From Cordilura impudica (Eukaryota; Arthropoda; Insecta; Diptera; Scathophagidae), in assembly GCA_963682025.1 (NCBI GenBank), contig OY821519.1, positions 70,236,025 through 70,300,024 of the forward strand: a stretch of 64,000 nt of DNA. Reading direction: 5' to 3'. Positions within the stretch are counted from its first letter, which is position 1, and each line of letters begins with the position of its first letter. A program made the position numbers and the translations under genes. Below are positions 22,716 through 33,381 of the stretch, piece by piece. The notes under the pieces are model-generated. The model saw only the letters and a list, made by a program, of their open reading frames with translations, was not told where the DNA came from and did no database searches.

Positions 22716-23151
22716 TTGTCAATCAACATAAAGAGACAAAAGAATCTAGATTCCTTATTATAATTTCTAGATTTTTTACAATGATATTAAAGACTAATAA
22801 GATAACACAACTATACGTTTACGTGTTTGCATTAAAAGTGAAATCTTCTAGACATACATTTTTTAAAGAGAGAACATCATAACAGAAACAAATTTTTGCA
22901 ATGCCTGGTCGTAAACGACATTTTTAGTGTTGCCATTTTCACAAAAAATTAATAAAAACGACGGCCTCACAACACGTGACAATGCAACATGCAGCTGACC
23001 GTGAGAAAATACCGGTACTTCTATATGTGTGCCGCAAAATTGCCACGACTGGCATCACAAAAGTGTGCGTAAATATTTTTTCTTTTTTCTAAATCGTTTG
23101 AGTGGTCTCGAGTTATAAAAGGCCGAACATAGGAAAGCTTATTTATATATA
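22716..23151 (-). pseudogene. Helitron Rep/helicase C-terminal fragment (core 22905-23048)
   Basis: Minus strand 23048-22905 is open for 48 codons: FCGTHIEVPVFSHGQLHVAL then SRV, ending in NGNTKNVVYDQ. FSHGQLHVALSRV is the last conserved motif of the Pif1-like helicase domain found in Helitron proteins. Flanking parts are broken by stops. It shows that autonomous Helitrons existed in this genome, but it is not part of H4, whose 3' end lies at 23152. The remainder of 22716-23151 holds nothing recognisable. Confidence 0.75.
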
Positions 23152-23518
23152 CTAGCAGATTCCAGCGCTCGAAATGCAAGTGCAATTTCTAGGCAACTTT
23201 ATTTTTCAACTTAGCCAATTCACAAACCAACACTTTTTTGGTTTATTATTATTGTGAATGAAGAAAACAAACTCATTAACAAACCCATTAACAAATTTAA
23301 TAAACACACACATAGCTTATGTATAATTTTATGTATGTGTTAGTTGCAACTTTAAATGCAATTTACTCAAAATAAGGAAAAAATTTTAAAATCTGTAAAT
23401 CTGCAAAACGGCCAAAAAGAAATACCTTCCAAATAATATACGTTTGGTCAAAATCGGGATAAAACGGTAGAACAAAACATCGGTCACAAGAAATCGTCTA
23501 GCCTATTAATATTATAGA
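23152..23518 (-). mobile_element. Non-autonomous Helitron H4
   Basis: It shows the same termini as H1-H3: CTAGCAGATTCCAGCGCTCG on the plus strand at one end and GCCTATTAATATTATAGA at the other, flanked by A and T. The hairpin is slightly mismatched (CTCGAAATGCAAG). Confidence 0.85.
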
Positions 23519-24139
23519 TATATAGATTTATTTTACAATAACAGTCAAATTAATTTTGTGAGTATGACGCTTAATTAAGTAATTATAAGCTAAATAAATT
23601 TAAATAGAATGCTTAATTCATAAACCAATGTTGTTAATTGGTTTATTTTATCAAACCAACGAATTTGGTGATTAAAAATTAAAATCAGTTTGTTTCTGTA
23701 CAGCTGTCAAACAAAAGAAATACAATTCTTATAGGTCAATTTGCATACAAAACGTTAATTTAGAATTTTCGAATTTTCGTTTTTTCGTTACCGTGATTAG
23801 AAAAAAAAAACAAAAAAGAATCATTCAAATCGGTCAAGTAATTATTGAGTTTAAGCAAACTAACGCACAACAATTAATGGTGCTAAGTAATTTGCATATA
23901 AAAAGCAAATTTACATTTTTTCGATTTTTTTTTCTTCTTTTTTATGGCTTTGCTGAACTTTCTTCTTTTCTTAATCTTCTCCGTGATTAGACGAAAAAAA
24001 AACAAACAAAAAAGACAGATCGGTCAAAAAGTTCTCGTATTTTAGCGAGACAAAGACACGGCATTTGATTTATGTATATATAGATATAGATATTAGGAAT
24101 TTTCGGGCATTTTTAAGTGAAAGAATTACTAAATGTAAT
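23519..24139. other. AT-rich sequence with a two-copy ~190-bp repeat
   Basis: CCGTGATTAGA followed by an A-rich tract and ATCGGTCAA occurs at 23791 and again at 23981. No gene is recognised. A 65-codon frame at 23793 lies inside the A-rich repeat and is not credible. Confidence 0.45.
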
Positions 24140-24365
24140 GAGCATCAAGGCTGTGGAGTCAGAGTCGGAGTTGTGGAGTCGGAGTAGCGAGGTTGTGTAG
24201 CGGGTTTTTGTAGGTATTTCACGTGCAGAAAAAATTCATGGAGAAAAGAGATACATTTCTGAATATTTTTGTTTTATTTGAAGTAAAAACATTTTGACTT
24301 GAGCCTGATTAATTTCTAACTCAGTCATTAAAATAATAAAGATTGAAAATAAGATTTTTTTATTT
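24140..24365 (+). repeat. GGAGTC microsatellite joined to the 18-kb hammerhead-element word
   Basis: GTCGGAGTTGTGGAGTCGGA at about 24164 is followed by AAGTAAAAACATTTTGACTT and TCATTAAAATAATAAAG, which match the inverted end of the element at 18435-19115. The same pairing occurs at 28390-28655. Confidence 0.6.
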
Positions 24366-24639
24366 TTATATTTGTTGGAAAAGAAAATAATAAATTCAAA
24401 AAATTTTTCCAATATTTGCCAAAATAAAAATTCTACGAAATAGGCGAGTTAATATTTTACAGATCACTATAAATAAGTTATATTCAGTTTATTTTATAAA
24501 AGTAAGATCACACTTTTGATATCGAGTATAATAATACAATAAATAACAGAGTGGAACAACACCATATATTGCAATTTATAAAAAATCAAGAAAATTCGTT
24601 ACATCACAAAACTTTCAGATATATATTTCAACAATTATA

Positions 24640-24802
24640 AACATAACTCGCTCAATTATTTTCTCTAAAATTGATTACGCTCTCCCAATATATGGCTACT
24701 GCACTCCCTCCAAAATTAAAGTCCATATCATGCGGCAGTCCGTCGTAGCATTGGAGCTTTCCCTACAAGCCTTCAATCGAAACACGTACATCATATCTAA
24801 CA
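24640..24802 (+). pseudogene. Non-LTR RT C-terminal fragment
   Basis: KIDYALPIYGYCTPSKIK followed, after a one-base shift near 24722, by SPYHAAVRRSIGAFPTS. This is the post-RT segment (x-LDYGLPIYG...IGAFRTSP) of Jockey/LOA-type elements. It is cut at 24802 by a Helitron end. The 280 bases before it hold nothing recognisable. Confidence 0.65.
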
Positions 24803-25212
24803 TCTGTAATAATTATAGGCAAGGCGCTTTCTTGTGACATGTTCTACTCCTTCTATTACCAACCGATTTTTACAAAAAATAAACCATATGAAAGGTATTT
24901 ATTTGCAGATGTTCACTATAATTAAAGATTTGCACAATTTGAAACATTTTTTTTTTATTAAAATTCATTTAAATTCAAATACATATTTAAGCTTCAAATA
25001 AAAAAACTGTACAATAATGTGTGTGTGCTTAATAAATTTTTGTAGAATTGTAAATTCGCTAAAATTTATTTGCATACCTTTAGGCTCTTATAAAATTATT
25101 TATTAACAAACCCAGCTATATACTATACATATCTTCGGTGTGAAACTTAATTAATTTTATTTAAAAACTCACGATTTAAATATTCATAATTTTATATATG
25201 TATGTATATATA

Positions 25213-27285
25213 TTAGGGTGACAGCGGTTTATATGAAAAAAAAATTTACTTGAATTTTGAGCTGTGCGGGTCGGACTATTATGACACTGGATCTAAAACT
25301 TTAGTGTACAAATTTTGAGCCAAATCGGACTATGCTTTCTGGACGCGCATTGAGTTCAAAGTTCAAATATGAATTTATATGAAAAAATTATAAAAAAAAT
25401 CATTTTTCACAAAAATTCTTATCTAGAATATTAATAGGCTAATCTATTTCTTGTGACCGATGTTTTGTTCTACCGTTTTATACCGATTTTGACCAAACGT
25501 ATCTTATTTGAAAGGTATTTCTTTTTAGCCGATTTGCAGATTTATAGATTTTAAAATATTTTCCTTTATTTTGAGTAAATTGCATTTAAAGTTGCTATTA
25601 ACACACATAAAATTATACAATGCTATGTGTGTGTTTATTAAATTTGTTAATGTGTTTGTAATTAAAATGAGTTTGTTTTTTGTGTTGATTTGCGAATTGG
25701 CTATAATTGATTAGAATACCTTAAGGGTCTTTATTTAATGAAAAAATACAATTACCTAGAATTTGCACTCGAATTTCGAGGGCTGGAATCTGCTAGTATT
25801 AATAATTGCGTTTTATCTATTATAGGTTCAAAAACAGCCAAGTTATATCAAATTGCCCAGGCAATAAATGCGCCGCAGACCACTTGATTAAGTAAATCGA
25901 GCTCACATTTTTAGAGACATTGAAATAATTTACAACAACAACATATTCTCCCAATCCCAAAATGATCTTATGTAAAGTACTTTGCATCTCGTCGATTGTT
26001 ACGCTGCTCTAAATTAATGTCAAAATCTCCAATTTTACTTTTTCTAAAATTTTGTTCAAGAAATTTTCCGAAATCAACGATTGGACTTAGAAAAAATATA
26101 TGTATGTGATTAAAAATTGCCAATATTGTAGGTATCCTGTTCTTAATTAGGCGAGAGCGGCGTTTTTATTTCAGCGGATTTGAAGAAAAATGTGATTTTT
26201 CATACTTTTTCAACTGTTAGGCTACATCTTCTTGGTGTCTTAATATTTCAAATATCTTTTGTCAAAATATTATACTACTTGATATAGTTTGTCAATCCCG
26301 TAAATTAAGGTTAAATTGAAACACTATAAACTGTCTTTAAGGTCAAATATCAAATTTAAGAATATTTACATTTTTTAAAACAAAATATCGAAATAACATG
26401 TATTTATGGAAGGATTTCGTTTGATAAAAGTTGTTGGTAATATTTTGGTAATTCTAAAAAATAATATTCTGAACTTATTATTTGAAATTAACGCGTAAAT
26501 ATCCCTAAATTTGACTTTTGACCTTAAAGGGGTACAATTTGTAGTGTTTCAATTTAACCTTAATTTACAGGATTGACAAACTATATCAAGTAGTATAATA
26601 TTTTGACAAAGGATACTTGAAATATTAAAACACAAAAAAATGTAGCCTAACAGTTTAGAAAGTATGAAAAATCACATTTTTCTTCAAATCCGCTGAAATA
26701 AAAACGCAGCTCTCGCCAAATTAAGAGCAGGATATTTTGTTAATAAGACCTTAAAGTCCAATCGTTGATTTCAGAAAATTTCTTGAACAAAATATTTGAA
26801 AAAGTAAAATTGGAGATTTTGAAATAGTGCTAAAAAAATACGTACCGTTTTAGCATTAATTTAGAACGGTATTACAATAGACGAGATGCACAATACTTTA
26901 CATAAGATCATTTGGGATCAGGAGAATGCAAAAATATTATTGTTGTAAATTATTTCAATGTTTCTAAAATATGAGCTCGATTTTCTTAATCAAGTGGTTT
27001 ACGGCGGATTTATTACCTGGGGAACTTTATATAACTTAACTGTTTTTCAACCGCTAATAGATTTTGTTATTTTATTAGAAAGATAATTTACCTTAGGTTA
27101 TGGTTTATTAATTAATTTAATTGAAACGCAATTATTAATATCAAAATTGTTGTGAAAAATTATTTTTTTTTTTAACAATTTTTACATATAAATTCATATT
27201 CCAGAATTTAAAGTTTTAGATCCAGTGTCATAATAATCCGACCCGAACGTCTTGAAATTCCAAAAAAAACTGGCTGTCACCCTAA
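25213..27285. mobile_element. 2-kb foldback (long inverted repeat) element
   Basis: The element is a near-complete palindrome. The left end TAGGGTGACAGC is matched by GCTGTCACCCTA at the right end. Successive blocks mirror each other, for example TGACACTGGATCTAAAACTT (about 25284) with its complement near 27220, and TTTGTCAAAATATTATACTA (26258) with its complement near 26590. The centre is near 26420. TA directly adjoins GGGTGACAGC at both ends, consistent with a TA target. Helitron H5 sits in the left arm only. No ORF is present. Confidence 0.88.
25422..25796 (+). mobile_element. Non-autonomous Helitron H5, inside the foldback
   Basis: It starts TCTAGAATATTAATAGGC and ends GGGCTGGAATCTGCTAG with the hairpin CTCGAATTTCGAG. 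The opposite arm of the foldback (reverse of about 27120-27160) is uninterrupted at this position, which places the insertion exactly between A (25421) and T (25797). Confidence 0.92.
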
Positions 27286-27447
27286 AAAACATTGAAAGAA
27301 ATAAATTGAATGAAAAAATAAAATTTCCTAGAATCTGTCCTCCAATTTCAAGGGCTGGGCTCTACTAGTTAATATAAAAGTTTGTGAAAGGCTAACATTT
27401 AAAGTTTTGTTATTTTATTTGAAGTTTTGATACTTTAAATGTCCGAT

Positions 27448-28358
27448 ATTATAGTATTTTTTGATGTGTAACCGCGTAGGGCGGTAAATTTCTATTTCAC
27501 AATACAATCACAAAAACAGCGTAAGACAAAATCGGTGTGACTTATGATTGTATCGATGTAAAAATTTTGATATATAACAACCTGTTTGAAAATGAAAAAT
27601 AAAAAATGAAAAATGAAAAATGAAAAACGAAAAATAAAAAATTAAAAATTAAAATATAAAAAAAGAAAAATAAAAATGAAAAACGAAATATAAAAAATTA
27701 AAAATAAAAAATGAAAAATAAAAATGAAAAATGAAATATGCAAAACGCAAAACGAAAAATAAAAAATGAAAACTGAAAAATAAAAAATTAAAAATGAAAA
27801 ATTAAAAATAAAAAATAAAAAATTAAAAATGAAAAATAAAAATTGAAAAATAAAAAATGAAAAATAAGAAATGAAAAATCAAAAATTAAAAATGAAAAAC
27901 GAAAAACTAAAAACTAAAAATGAAAAATATAAAATGAAAAAAGAAAAATAAAAAATAAAAAATAAAAAATGAAACATGAAATATAAAAAATTAAAAATAA
28001 AAATCAAAAATCAAAAATCAAAAATCAAAAATCAAAAATGAAAAATGAAAAATGAAGAATGAAGAATGAAAACTGAAAAAATGAAAAATGGAAAATGAAA
28101 AAATTAAAAATTGAAAATAAAAAATGAAAAATTAAAAAATGAAAAATGAAAAATAAAAAACGAAAAATTAAAAATTAACCGGTTATAGTAATAAATAATA
28201 ATAAATAATTTTATATTGGCAGAGCCCCCGCAGTTGATTGCTATAAGTGATGTATAGATAACGCTTTCTGTTTGATTTTAAAAAAGTGCCAAAAAAAAAT
28301 TTTTAATTACTAGATGTTAACACATCTCCCCCGTGATCGGACTCACATGATTTTTTTT
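27448..28358 (+). repeat. Interspersed element copy with expanded A-rich core
   Basis: It starts TGATGTGTAACCGCG, carries GGTAAATTTCTATTTCACAA, and ends GATGTTAACACATCTCCCCC then GATCGGACTCACATGA. It matches 31617-31258 in reverse complement, but that copy is only ~360 bp because it lacks the A-rich array. Both ends carry a small GATGT...ACATC hairpin. Confidence 0.75.
27580..28180 (+). repeat. A-rich heptad array (AAAAATG/AAAAATT)
   Basis: About 600 bases of seven-base units of the form AAAAATG, AAAAATT, AAAAATA or AAAACG follow one another with short homogeneous runs (for example AAAAATC repeats at 28000-28035). There is almost no C or G outside the fixed position. It is absent from the sister copy at 31258-31617. 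Confidence 0.95.
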
Positions 28359-28389
28359 ATTATTGAAAGAATTAATCAAAATAAATAGA

Positions 28390-28655
28390 AATTTTTGAAA
28401 CAAATGTGCCACTGTTTTTTGCTTTATTTAAAGTAAAAACATTTGATCTTGAGACTGAATAATTTCTAACTCAATTAATAAAGAGAATATTTCAAAGATA
28501 AAATGTTATATTGATTCAATTGCATCAATTGCCCATATTCATATTCATATGTCCATATTCATTTAGCATCGGAGTTCGATTTGAAGTTGGAGTCGGTGTC
28601 GGACTTTAAAATTTCCGAGTATGGAGTCGGAGTCAGAGTTGGAATTTTTTGACGA
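28390..28655 (+). repeat. Second copy of the hammerhead-element word plus GGAGTC repeat
   Basis: GAAACAAATGTGCCACTG and AAGTAAAAACATTTGATCTT match 19027-19085. They are followed by GGAGTCGG units at 28580-28640, closing in GACGACTCC. This is the same pairing as at 24140-24365. No hammerhead core is retained. Confidence 0.65.
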
Positions 28656-28891
28656 CTCCCTGATTACAATAAATGTAAACACATAGAATTAATTTTTTGT
28701 ATGTTTATTTATCAGCGAAGCATACATATTTTCACATATGGGCATTTCCACAGAAAGGTCTACCAGGATCGATAATTAAAATGTTAGTAAACAACTTATT
28801 TTATCTAACATTATCTAACAGTATATTTAAAGTCTATTTTTTTCACTTTCAATGCGATTTTCTCTAATTTATAGTTAAAATATAATTAGAA

Positions 28892-29268
28892 CTAGCAGAT
28901 TCCAGCCCTCGAAATTCGAGCGCAAAATCTAGGAAATTTTATTTTTTCATTAAATAAAGACCCTAAAAGTATGCTAATCAATTAGAGCCAATTCACAAAT
29001 CAACACAATAAGCAAACTCATTTTTATTACAAACACATTAACAAATTTAATAACACACACATAGCATTGTATAATTTTATGTATGTGTTAGTAGCAACTT
29101 TATATCCAATTTACTCAAAATAAAGGAAAAAATTTAAAAATCTGTAAATCTGCAAAACGGCTAAAAAAGAAATACCTTTCAAATAATAAACGTTTGGTCA
29201 AAATCGGGATAAAACGGTAGAACAAAACATCAGTCACAAGAAATCGCCTAGCCTATTAATATTATAGA
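28892..29268 (-). mobile_element. Non-autonomous Helitron H6
   Basis: It reads CTAGCAGATTCCAGCCCTCG through GCCTATTAATATTATAGA on the plus strand, with a perfect hairpin CTCGAAATTCGAG, flanked by A and T. It is one of the best-preserved copies. Confidence 0.9.
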
Positions 29269-30279
29269 TTAATTACTATAAAATCATGCTCGAATAAAGA
29301 ATGAAACGTTAAGCAAAAGAAAATTTGTGAGAAATATTCAATGAATAAATCCGTAATTTCAGAAATTATGAAGAAATATCGTGAAAGAGGTACTCAACAT
29401 TTAGGCCGCTGGCCCTCTAAAACGAGTCAAAGACAACTATTTACCGACGAAAAATTGAGACTGATCTTGGTTGTTCTCGTCCTGTGAAGCAACCTCTGAT
29501 ATCAGAGAAAAATCGTCTGGCTCGCTTAAATTTTACTGAAGTACACATGATCTGCTAAATATGGAATTGGAATACTACACTCTTTTCAGATGCGTCCAAC
29601 TTAATTTAAGATGCCATGATGGAAGAACGTTTGCACGACGTCCAAAGGGAAAAAAAACTAGACTCAAAATATACAAATAAAACTGTTAAGTTTGGTGGTG
29701 GCAATATTGTGATGTGGGGCTGCCTTTCGGGCTAAGGAATGGGTAGAATTTATATGGTAAAACATACTCTAACTGGAATTGAATACAGGCAAATTCTAAA
29801 CGATGCACAGTGGGTTCAATGATAAAAAAAATGAGGTTTAATTCAGGGAAGCTGTATTTATATTTTTTTTTTTAAATTATAACTATTGCATTTAGAACTA
29901 CCATTTGGGGAAAAAAAATTATATTTTAAAAAAAAAATTTTAAACCTGTGAAGCGCTTTTCTGTTTTTCGGAAAAAATTACCTTGGTTCACAATTTTTGG
30001 ATTCTAAAGAGATAAATTAATGAATCAAATTTTCAAACTATAGTATACTTTGCTCTATTGAAAAAAAAAAAAAACAAATAAGCAAATAAATGTTTTTATA
30101 TTATACTAAATTTAATATCAAGTATTTGAATTTTAATTTATTTTTTTTTTATATAAATATGCTCCATATCAACAAAATTTTCATTCTTGTAATCACCATT
30201 ACTTCATATTTCACACCCATCATAATCATCATCACTTTCATAGTCATCATCTTCATATCCATCATCATTAACCTCTTCC

Positions 30280-30501
30280 TCACCTGTTGTGTTTTGCAAA
30301 ATTATTAAATCCCGTGCCATCTGTGGTATATGATTTTTTCATATAAATTTTTCTTTTGGCGGTAAGTAAGAGATCTGAACTAAGTAGAAACCTATTAAAT
30401 ATGTCTTCATTATACTTCTCCCGACTGCATTTACGCGCATAGTGTTGTCTATAATTTTTAAAATCTTTAAAATCTAGTTGGCGAATTGGCAAATAATGCA
30501 A
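30280..30501 (-). CDS. Possible exon or transposon ORF fragment, unrecognised
   Basis: The 73-codon frame (MHYLPIRQLDFKDFKNYRQH..., SSDLLLTAKRKIYMKKS) has credible codon use and ends next to AACAGGTGAGG, which fits a splice donor. Alternatively, a frame shift near 30320 continues it into a very acidic tail (EEEVNDDGYEDDDYESDDDY, to about 30195). Acidic C-termini occur in several transposase families. No domain is recognised. It lies entirely inside the insertion in the Tc1 relic. Confidence 0.3.
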   Translation of the reverse strand: MHYLPIRQLDFKDFKNYRQHYARKCSREKYNEDIFNRFLLSSDLLLTAKRKIYMKKSYTTDGTGFNNFAKHNR

Positions 30502-31257
30502 GTGATACTATTTCTAATTTATGTATGTAATGTGGAACCACGGGTAGAGCTTAAAGAAATGTCTGGCCGTGTTGTGAGTATAGTTTCTAAACTTTTCAAG
30601 TTGAATCTCATGCCGACAGGATACAACAATAAGTATCATATGCAATCGTTCATTTTAAGTATGTTGAACTAAAAAAATATTTTTCCACAATTTGTAATAT
30701 AGAGACTTACTATTTTCTTCAATTTGTAGGATAAAGTAAAAGTAGTGATTTTTATTAAATATAATGCATTTGTATTTAGACGATGAATTTTTCGCAAACC
30801 GGAAACTTTTACTGCAATAAAAAGAGTTTTCTACAATTTATCTTCTTATCATTGCATTTGTTCACTTTCGTCCCGCTCTAATAAAATAAAATAAGTTGTT
30901 GATATACTAAGTTACATATTTACAACACCAATAACAAAACTCACAGTAACGAAAAGAAAGACAAAACAAAAAAAAAACACAACAATGAACAAGTGTTAGC
31001 TATTGCGTCTCTAGCATTTTTTATTTGCAACTGGGGATTTTTAAAAGAAAGTTAAATATTTCGCGTAATTGCAAATATACGCAAAATGTTTTTTTGGAAT
31101 CCGCAAGCTGAAACCCCACAGTAATTTACTATGGAAACAGTTGTACCCAATATCACCCAATAACACTTTGAAACTCTATATTTATTACAAAAATACCTAT
31201 TTTTTGGGATAATATTGAATAAAAATTTTAAAATATTTCTAAAATCTTTTTCTAAAA

Positions 31258-31617
31258 AAAAAATCATGTGAGTCCGATCACAGGTAGATGTGCAAACATC
31301 TAGTAATTAAGGATTTTTTTATGTAATTTTTTTAAAATCAAACAGAAAGCGTCATCTATGTATCACTTATAGCAAAAACTGTTTCAGCTAATTCAACAAC
31401 CCTTTGCTGTAAAACGTTAAAAATATCCCAATATCGCTTTTAAAAAAGTGGCATAAAAAACAATGTTATATCATAATATTTTCACCAACACAATCATAAG
31501 TCACACAGCGTTATGTGTCAGCTCTCACCTATTACGTGTTACACTGTTTTTGTGTTTGTATTGTGAAATATAAATTTACCCCCCTGCGCGTATAGATGTT
31601 TACACATCAAAAATTAT
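31258..31617 (-). repeat. Short copy of the 27.4-kb interspersed element
   Basis: In reverse complement it starts TGATGTGTAAACATC and ends near ATCGGACTCACATGATTT. The terminal hairpins GATGTGTAAACATC and GATGTTTGCACATC are intact. It lacks the A-rich array of the other copy. Confidence 0.75.
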
Positions 31618-32116
31618 CAAGATAGTCCAATAACCGAAGTTGAAGCTTCCCTTTAAAAAACTTTTCATTTTAGAACAAACAACAAACAACTTTAACCCGG
31701 TACCAAAATCTCACTTTTGACACATTTCAACCCAATGTATCCATACGCAGAGAAAAACATGCCCCTGGTCAGGAAGTTCCAACACGACATTGATCAAAAA
31801 CACACCTGCAAAATTGTAACTGAATGTTTACAATTTAACGCAGTTAGTATTTTGGAATGGCCAGCCCAATCACCAGATCTCAATCGCATGGAAAATCTAT
31901 GAGAAATTTTAGATCCGAAAAGATGGACAAGAAATAACAAAAATAAGACAGATCACACAGAGGCAGCAAAAATTTCAATGAACATCATCACTCTATCCAT
32001 GCCTAGGCTTTGTGAAGCAGTACAAAAAAATAGCACAGTGCAACACTTTTGAAGGTTTCGAATGCAAACTCCTTCTTGTATGTAGTTTTTCGAAGTACTT
32101 ATCCAAACTAACAAAA

Positions 32117-32830
32117 CCTCATTTGTGTTTTGCTTATCGTGCACCTCTTCCATCTTATCGTAGTGATAATCATTCATCAGATCGGCTAATTCGAATAACT
32201 ATGGATCGTTTGCGTGCCACGTTTTCTCTTAATGATAATGTGCATCCCGTAAGATGCCAAATAGTGCGCACCAAACAAGCTCTAGCCGCTGCACAGCAAA
32301 TCATTGAAGAACATCCACATCAATCAATTCGGTTCTCAGCAAATTGGGATGTGTATATTCACTTTATGGAAGATTTTATGAAAGGCTTTTCAGATTCAAC
32401 TTGTGCAATTCTCCGCCAATCCGCAAATGGGCTGAAGCACAAATTAATGTCGATTTTGATTTTCCAAACCGAAATTACTTTCAGCGATGAAGCTCATTTT
32501 TGGTTCATTTCCATTTGGAGTGAAAATAATCCACAACCTTTTCTCCACAGAAATATACTGTTTCGTATGCTTAACGATTAATTCAAATAAACTTTTTATG
32601 AACGAATAATTTATGTAATGGTCCTGCTCATTGGCTACCAAAACCGTGTTAACCCCATTGGATTATTTTCTTTGAGGTTACGTAAAGTCACTCGATTACG
32701 CCGATAAAACAGAGACAATTGAACACCTGGAAATCAACATTCGACGAGTAATTGGCGAAACACGGCAGCAAATGCTGGAGTTCCCGATTGTGCTATTATA
32801 TATCCAAGAAAGCCAGTTTGATTGATATTA
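32117..32830 (+). pseudogene. mariner-type transposase relic
   Basis: The open part (32012-32581) carries a helix-turn-helix-type N-terminus (SSDRLIRITMDRLRATFSLN, then NVHPVRCQIVRTKQAL) and FSDEAHFWFISIWSENNPQP with the second catalytic Asp. The C-terminal part follows out of frame at about 32655-32790: TPLDYFL-stop-GYVKSLDYADKT, holding the third Asp (LDYFL) with the usual Trp codon changed to TGA. About 100 codons between the DNA-binding and catalytic parts are missing. It follows directly on the Tc1 relic. Confidence 0.8.
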
Positions 32831-32858
32831 AAAAAATCTTTCTTTTTTTTATTTGAAC

Positions 32859-33312
32859 TGGCAGATCCCAGCCATCGAAATTGAAGTGCAAATTTTAGGA
32901 CGTTTTATTTTTTCATTTAATAAATTTTTTGATAATCAATTTTATCCAATTCCTTGTTCAACACTTTTCATTATCGTTATTGTCGTTATTGGTTTATATC
33001 CAAAATTATTTTTTGTAGTTATTGTCGTTATTGGTTTATGTCCAAAATTATTTTTCAATTCAACACAGGGCTTTTTGCAAACACATTAACGAATTTAATA
33101 AACACACACACAGCATGGTATAATTTTAGGTATGGGTTAGTAGCCACTTTACATGCATTTTACTCAAAAAAAAAAAAAAAAATTTAAAAATTTAAAAATC
33201 TGTAAATCTGGTGGACAGCTAATAAGAAATTCCTTTCAAATGAGGGATATTTGGTCAAAATAGGATTAAAACTGACAAACTTACATCGGTCACAAGAAAT
33301 CGCCTTGCCCGT
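32859..33312 (-). mobile_element. Diverged Helitron H7
   Basis: It reads CTGGCAGATCCCAGCCATCG to ACAAGAAATCGCCTTGCCCG. The hairpin is broken (ATCGAAATTGAAG) and the 5' TATTAATATTATAGA end is lost. It contains a local duplication of TTATTGTCGTTATTGGTTTA at about 32975 and 33018. Confidence 0.75.
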
Positions 33313-33381
33313 AACTTTAAAAAAACACCAGCTCTGAACTATATTTAACAATTCATACAATCGAACTTACTTAAATATCAG

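Larger units (their letters stand above)
24803..27368 (+). mobile_element. Older Helitron split by the foldback element
   Basis: The 5' piece (24803-25212) begins TCTGTAATAATTATAGGCAA and follows the Helitron body. The 3' piece (27286-27368) ends GGGCTGGGCTCTACTAG. They are separated by the 2-kb foldback. The 3' piece also matches 48284-48367 (AAAAACATTGAAAGAAATAA), which supports one subfamily. It is more diverged than H1-H6. Confidence 0.65.
29811..31734. mobile_element. Insertion inside the Tc1 transposase, unclassified
   Basis: The borders are set by the Tc1 reading frame. The ends read TGGGTTCAA and, inverted, TGGGTTGAA, a possible short terminal repeat. The body includes T- and A-rich tracts, a minus-strand open region at 30280-30501 and the repeat at 31258-31617. 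No transposase is recognised, so it may be one element or a composite. Confidence 0.5.
29290..32040 (+). pseudogene. Tc1-like transposase relic split by a 1.9-kb insertion
   Basis: The first part gives a helix-turn-helix-like block (KKYRERGTQHLGRWPSKTSQ, about 29370), then LFSDASN (first Asp region), FGGGNIVMWGCLSG (29690) and TGIEYRQILND. The second part resumes at 31735 with MYPYAEKNMPLVRKFQHDID, QKHTCK and WPAQSPDLNRMENL (about 31860-31897), ending near 32040 with SMPRLCEAVQKN. The two parts join with about one codon missing. Stops and frameshifts are many, and the NPIENLW motif reads NRMENL-stop. Confidence 0.85.

Noticed and set aside
27580..28180. Candidate CRISPR-like or coding repeat array
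   Set aside because: It is a simple A-rich heptad microsatellite with no spacers, in a eukaryotic genome.
30090..30308. 72-codon Ile-rich frame
   Set aside because: It is antisense to the acidic GATGAT-rich minus-strand tail and T-rich tracts; the composition is an artefact.
32853..33187. Hydrophobic repeated frames suggestive of a membrane protein
   Set aside because: They lie inside Helitron H7; the repeat of FFVVIVVIGL type comes from a local duplication of non-coding sequence.
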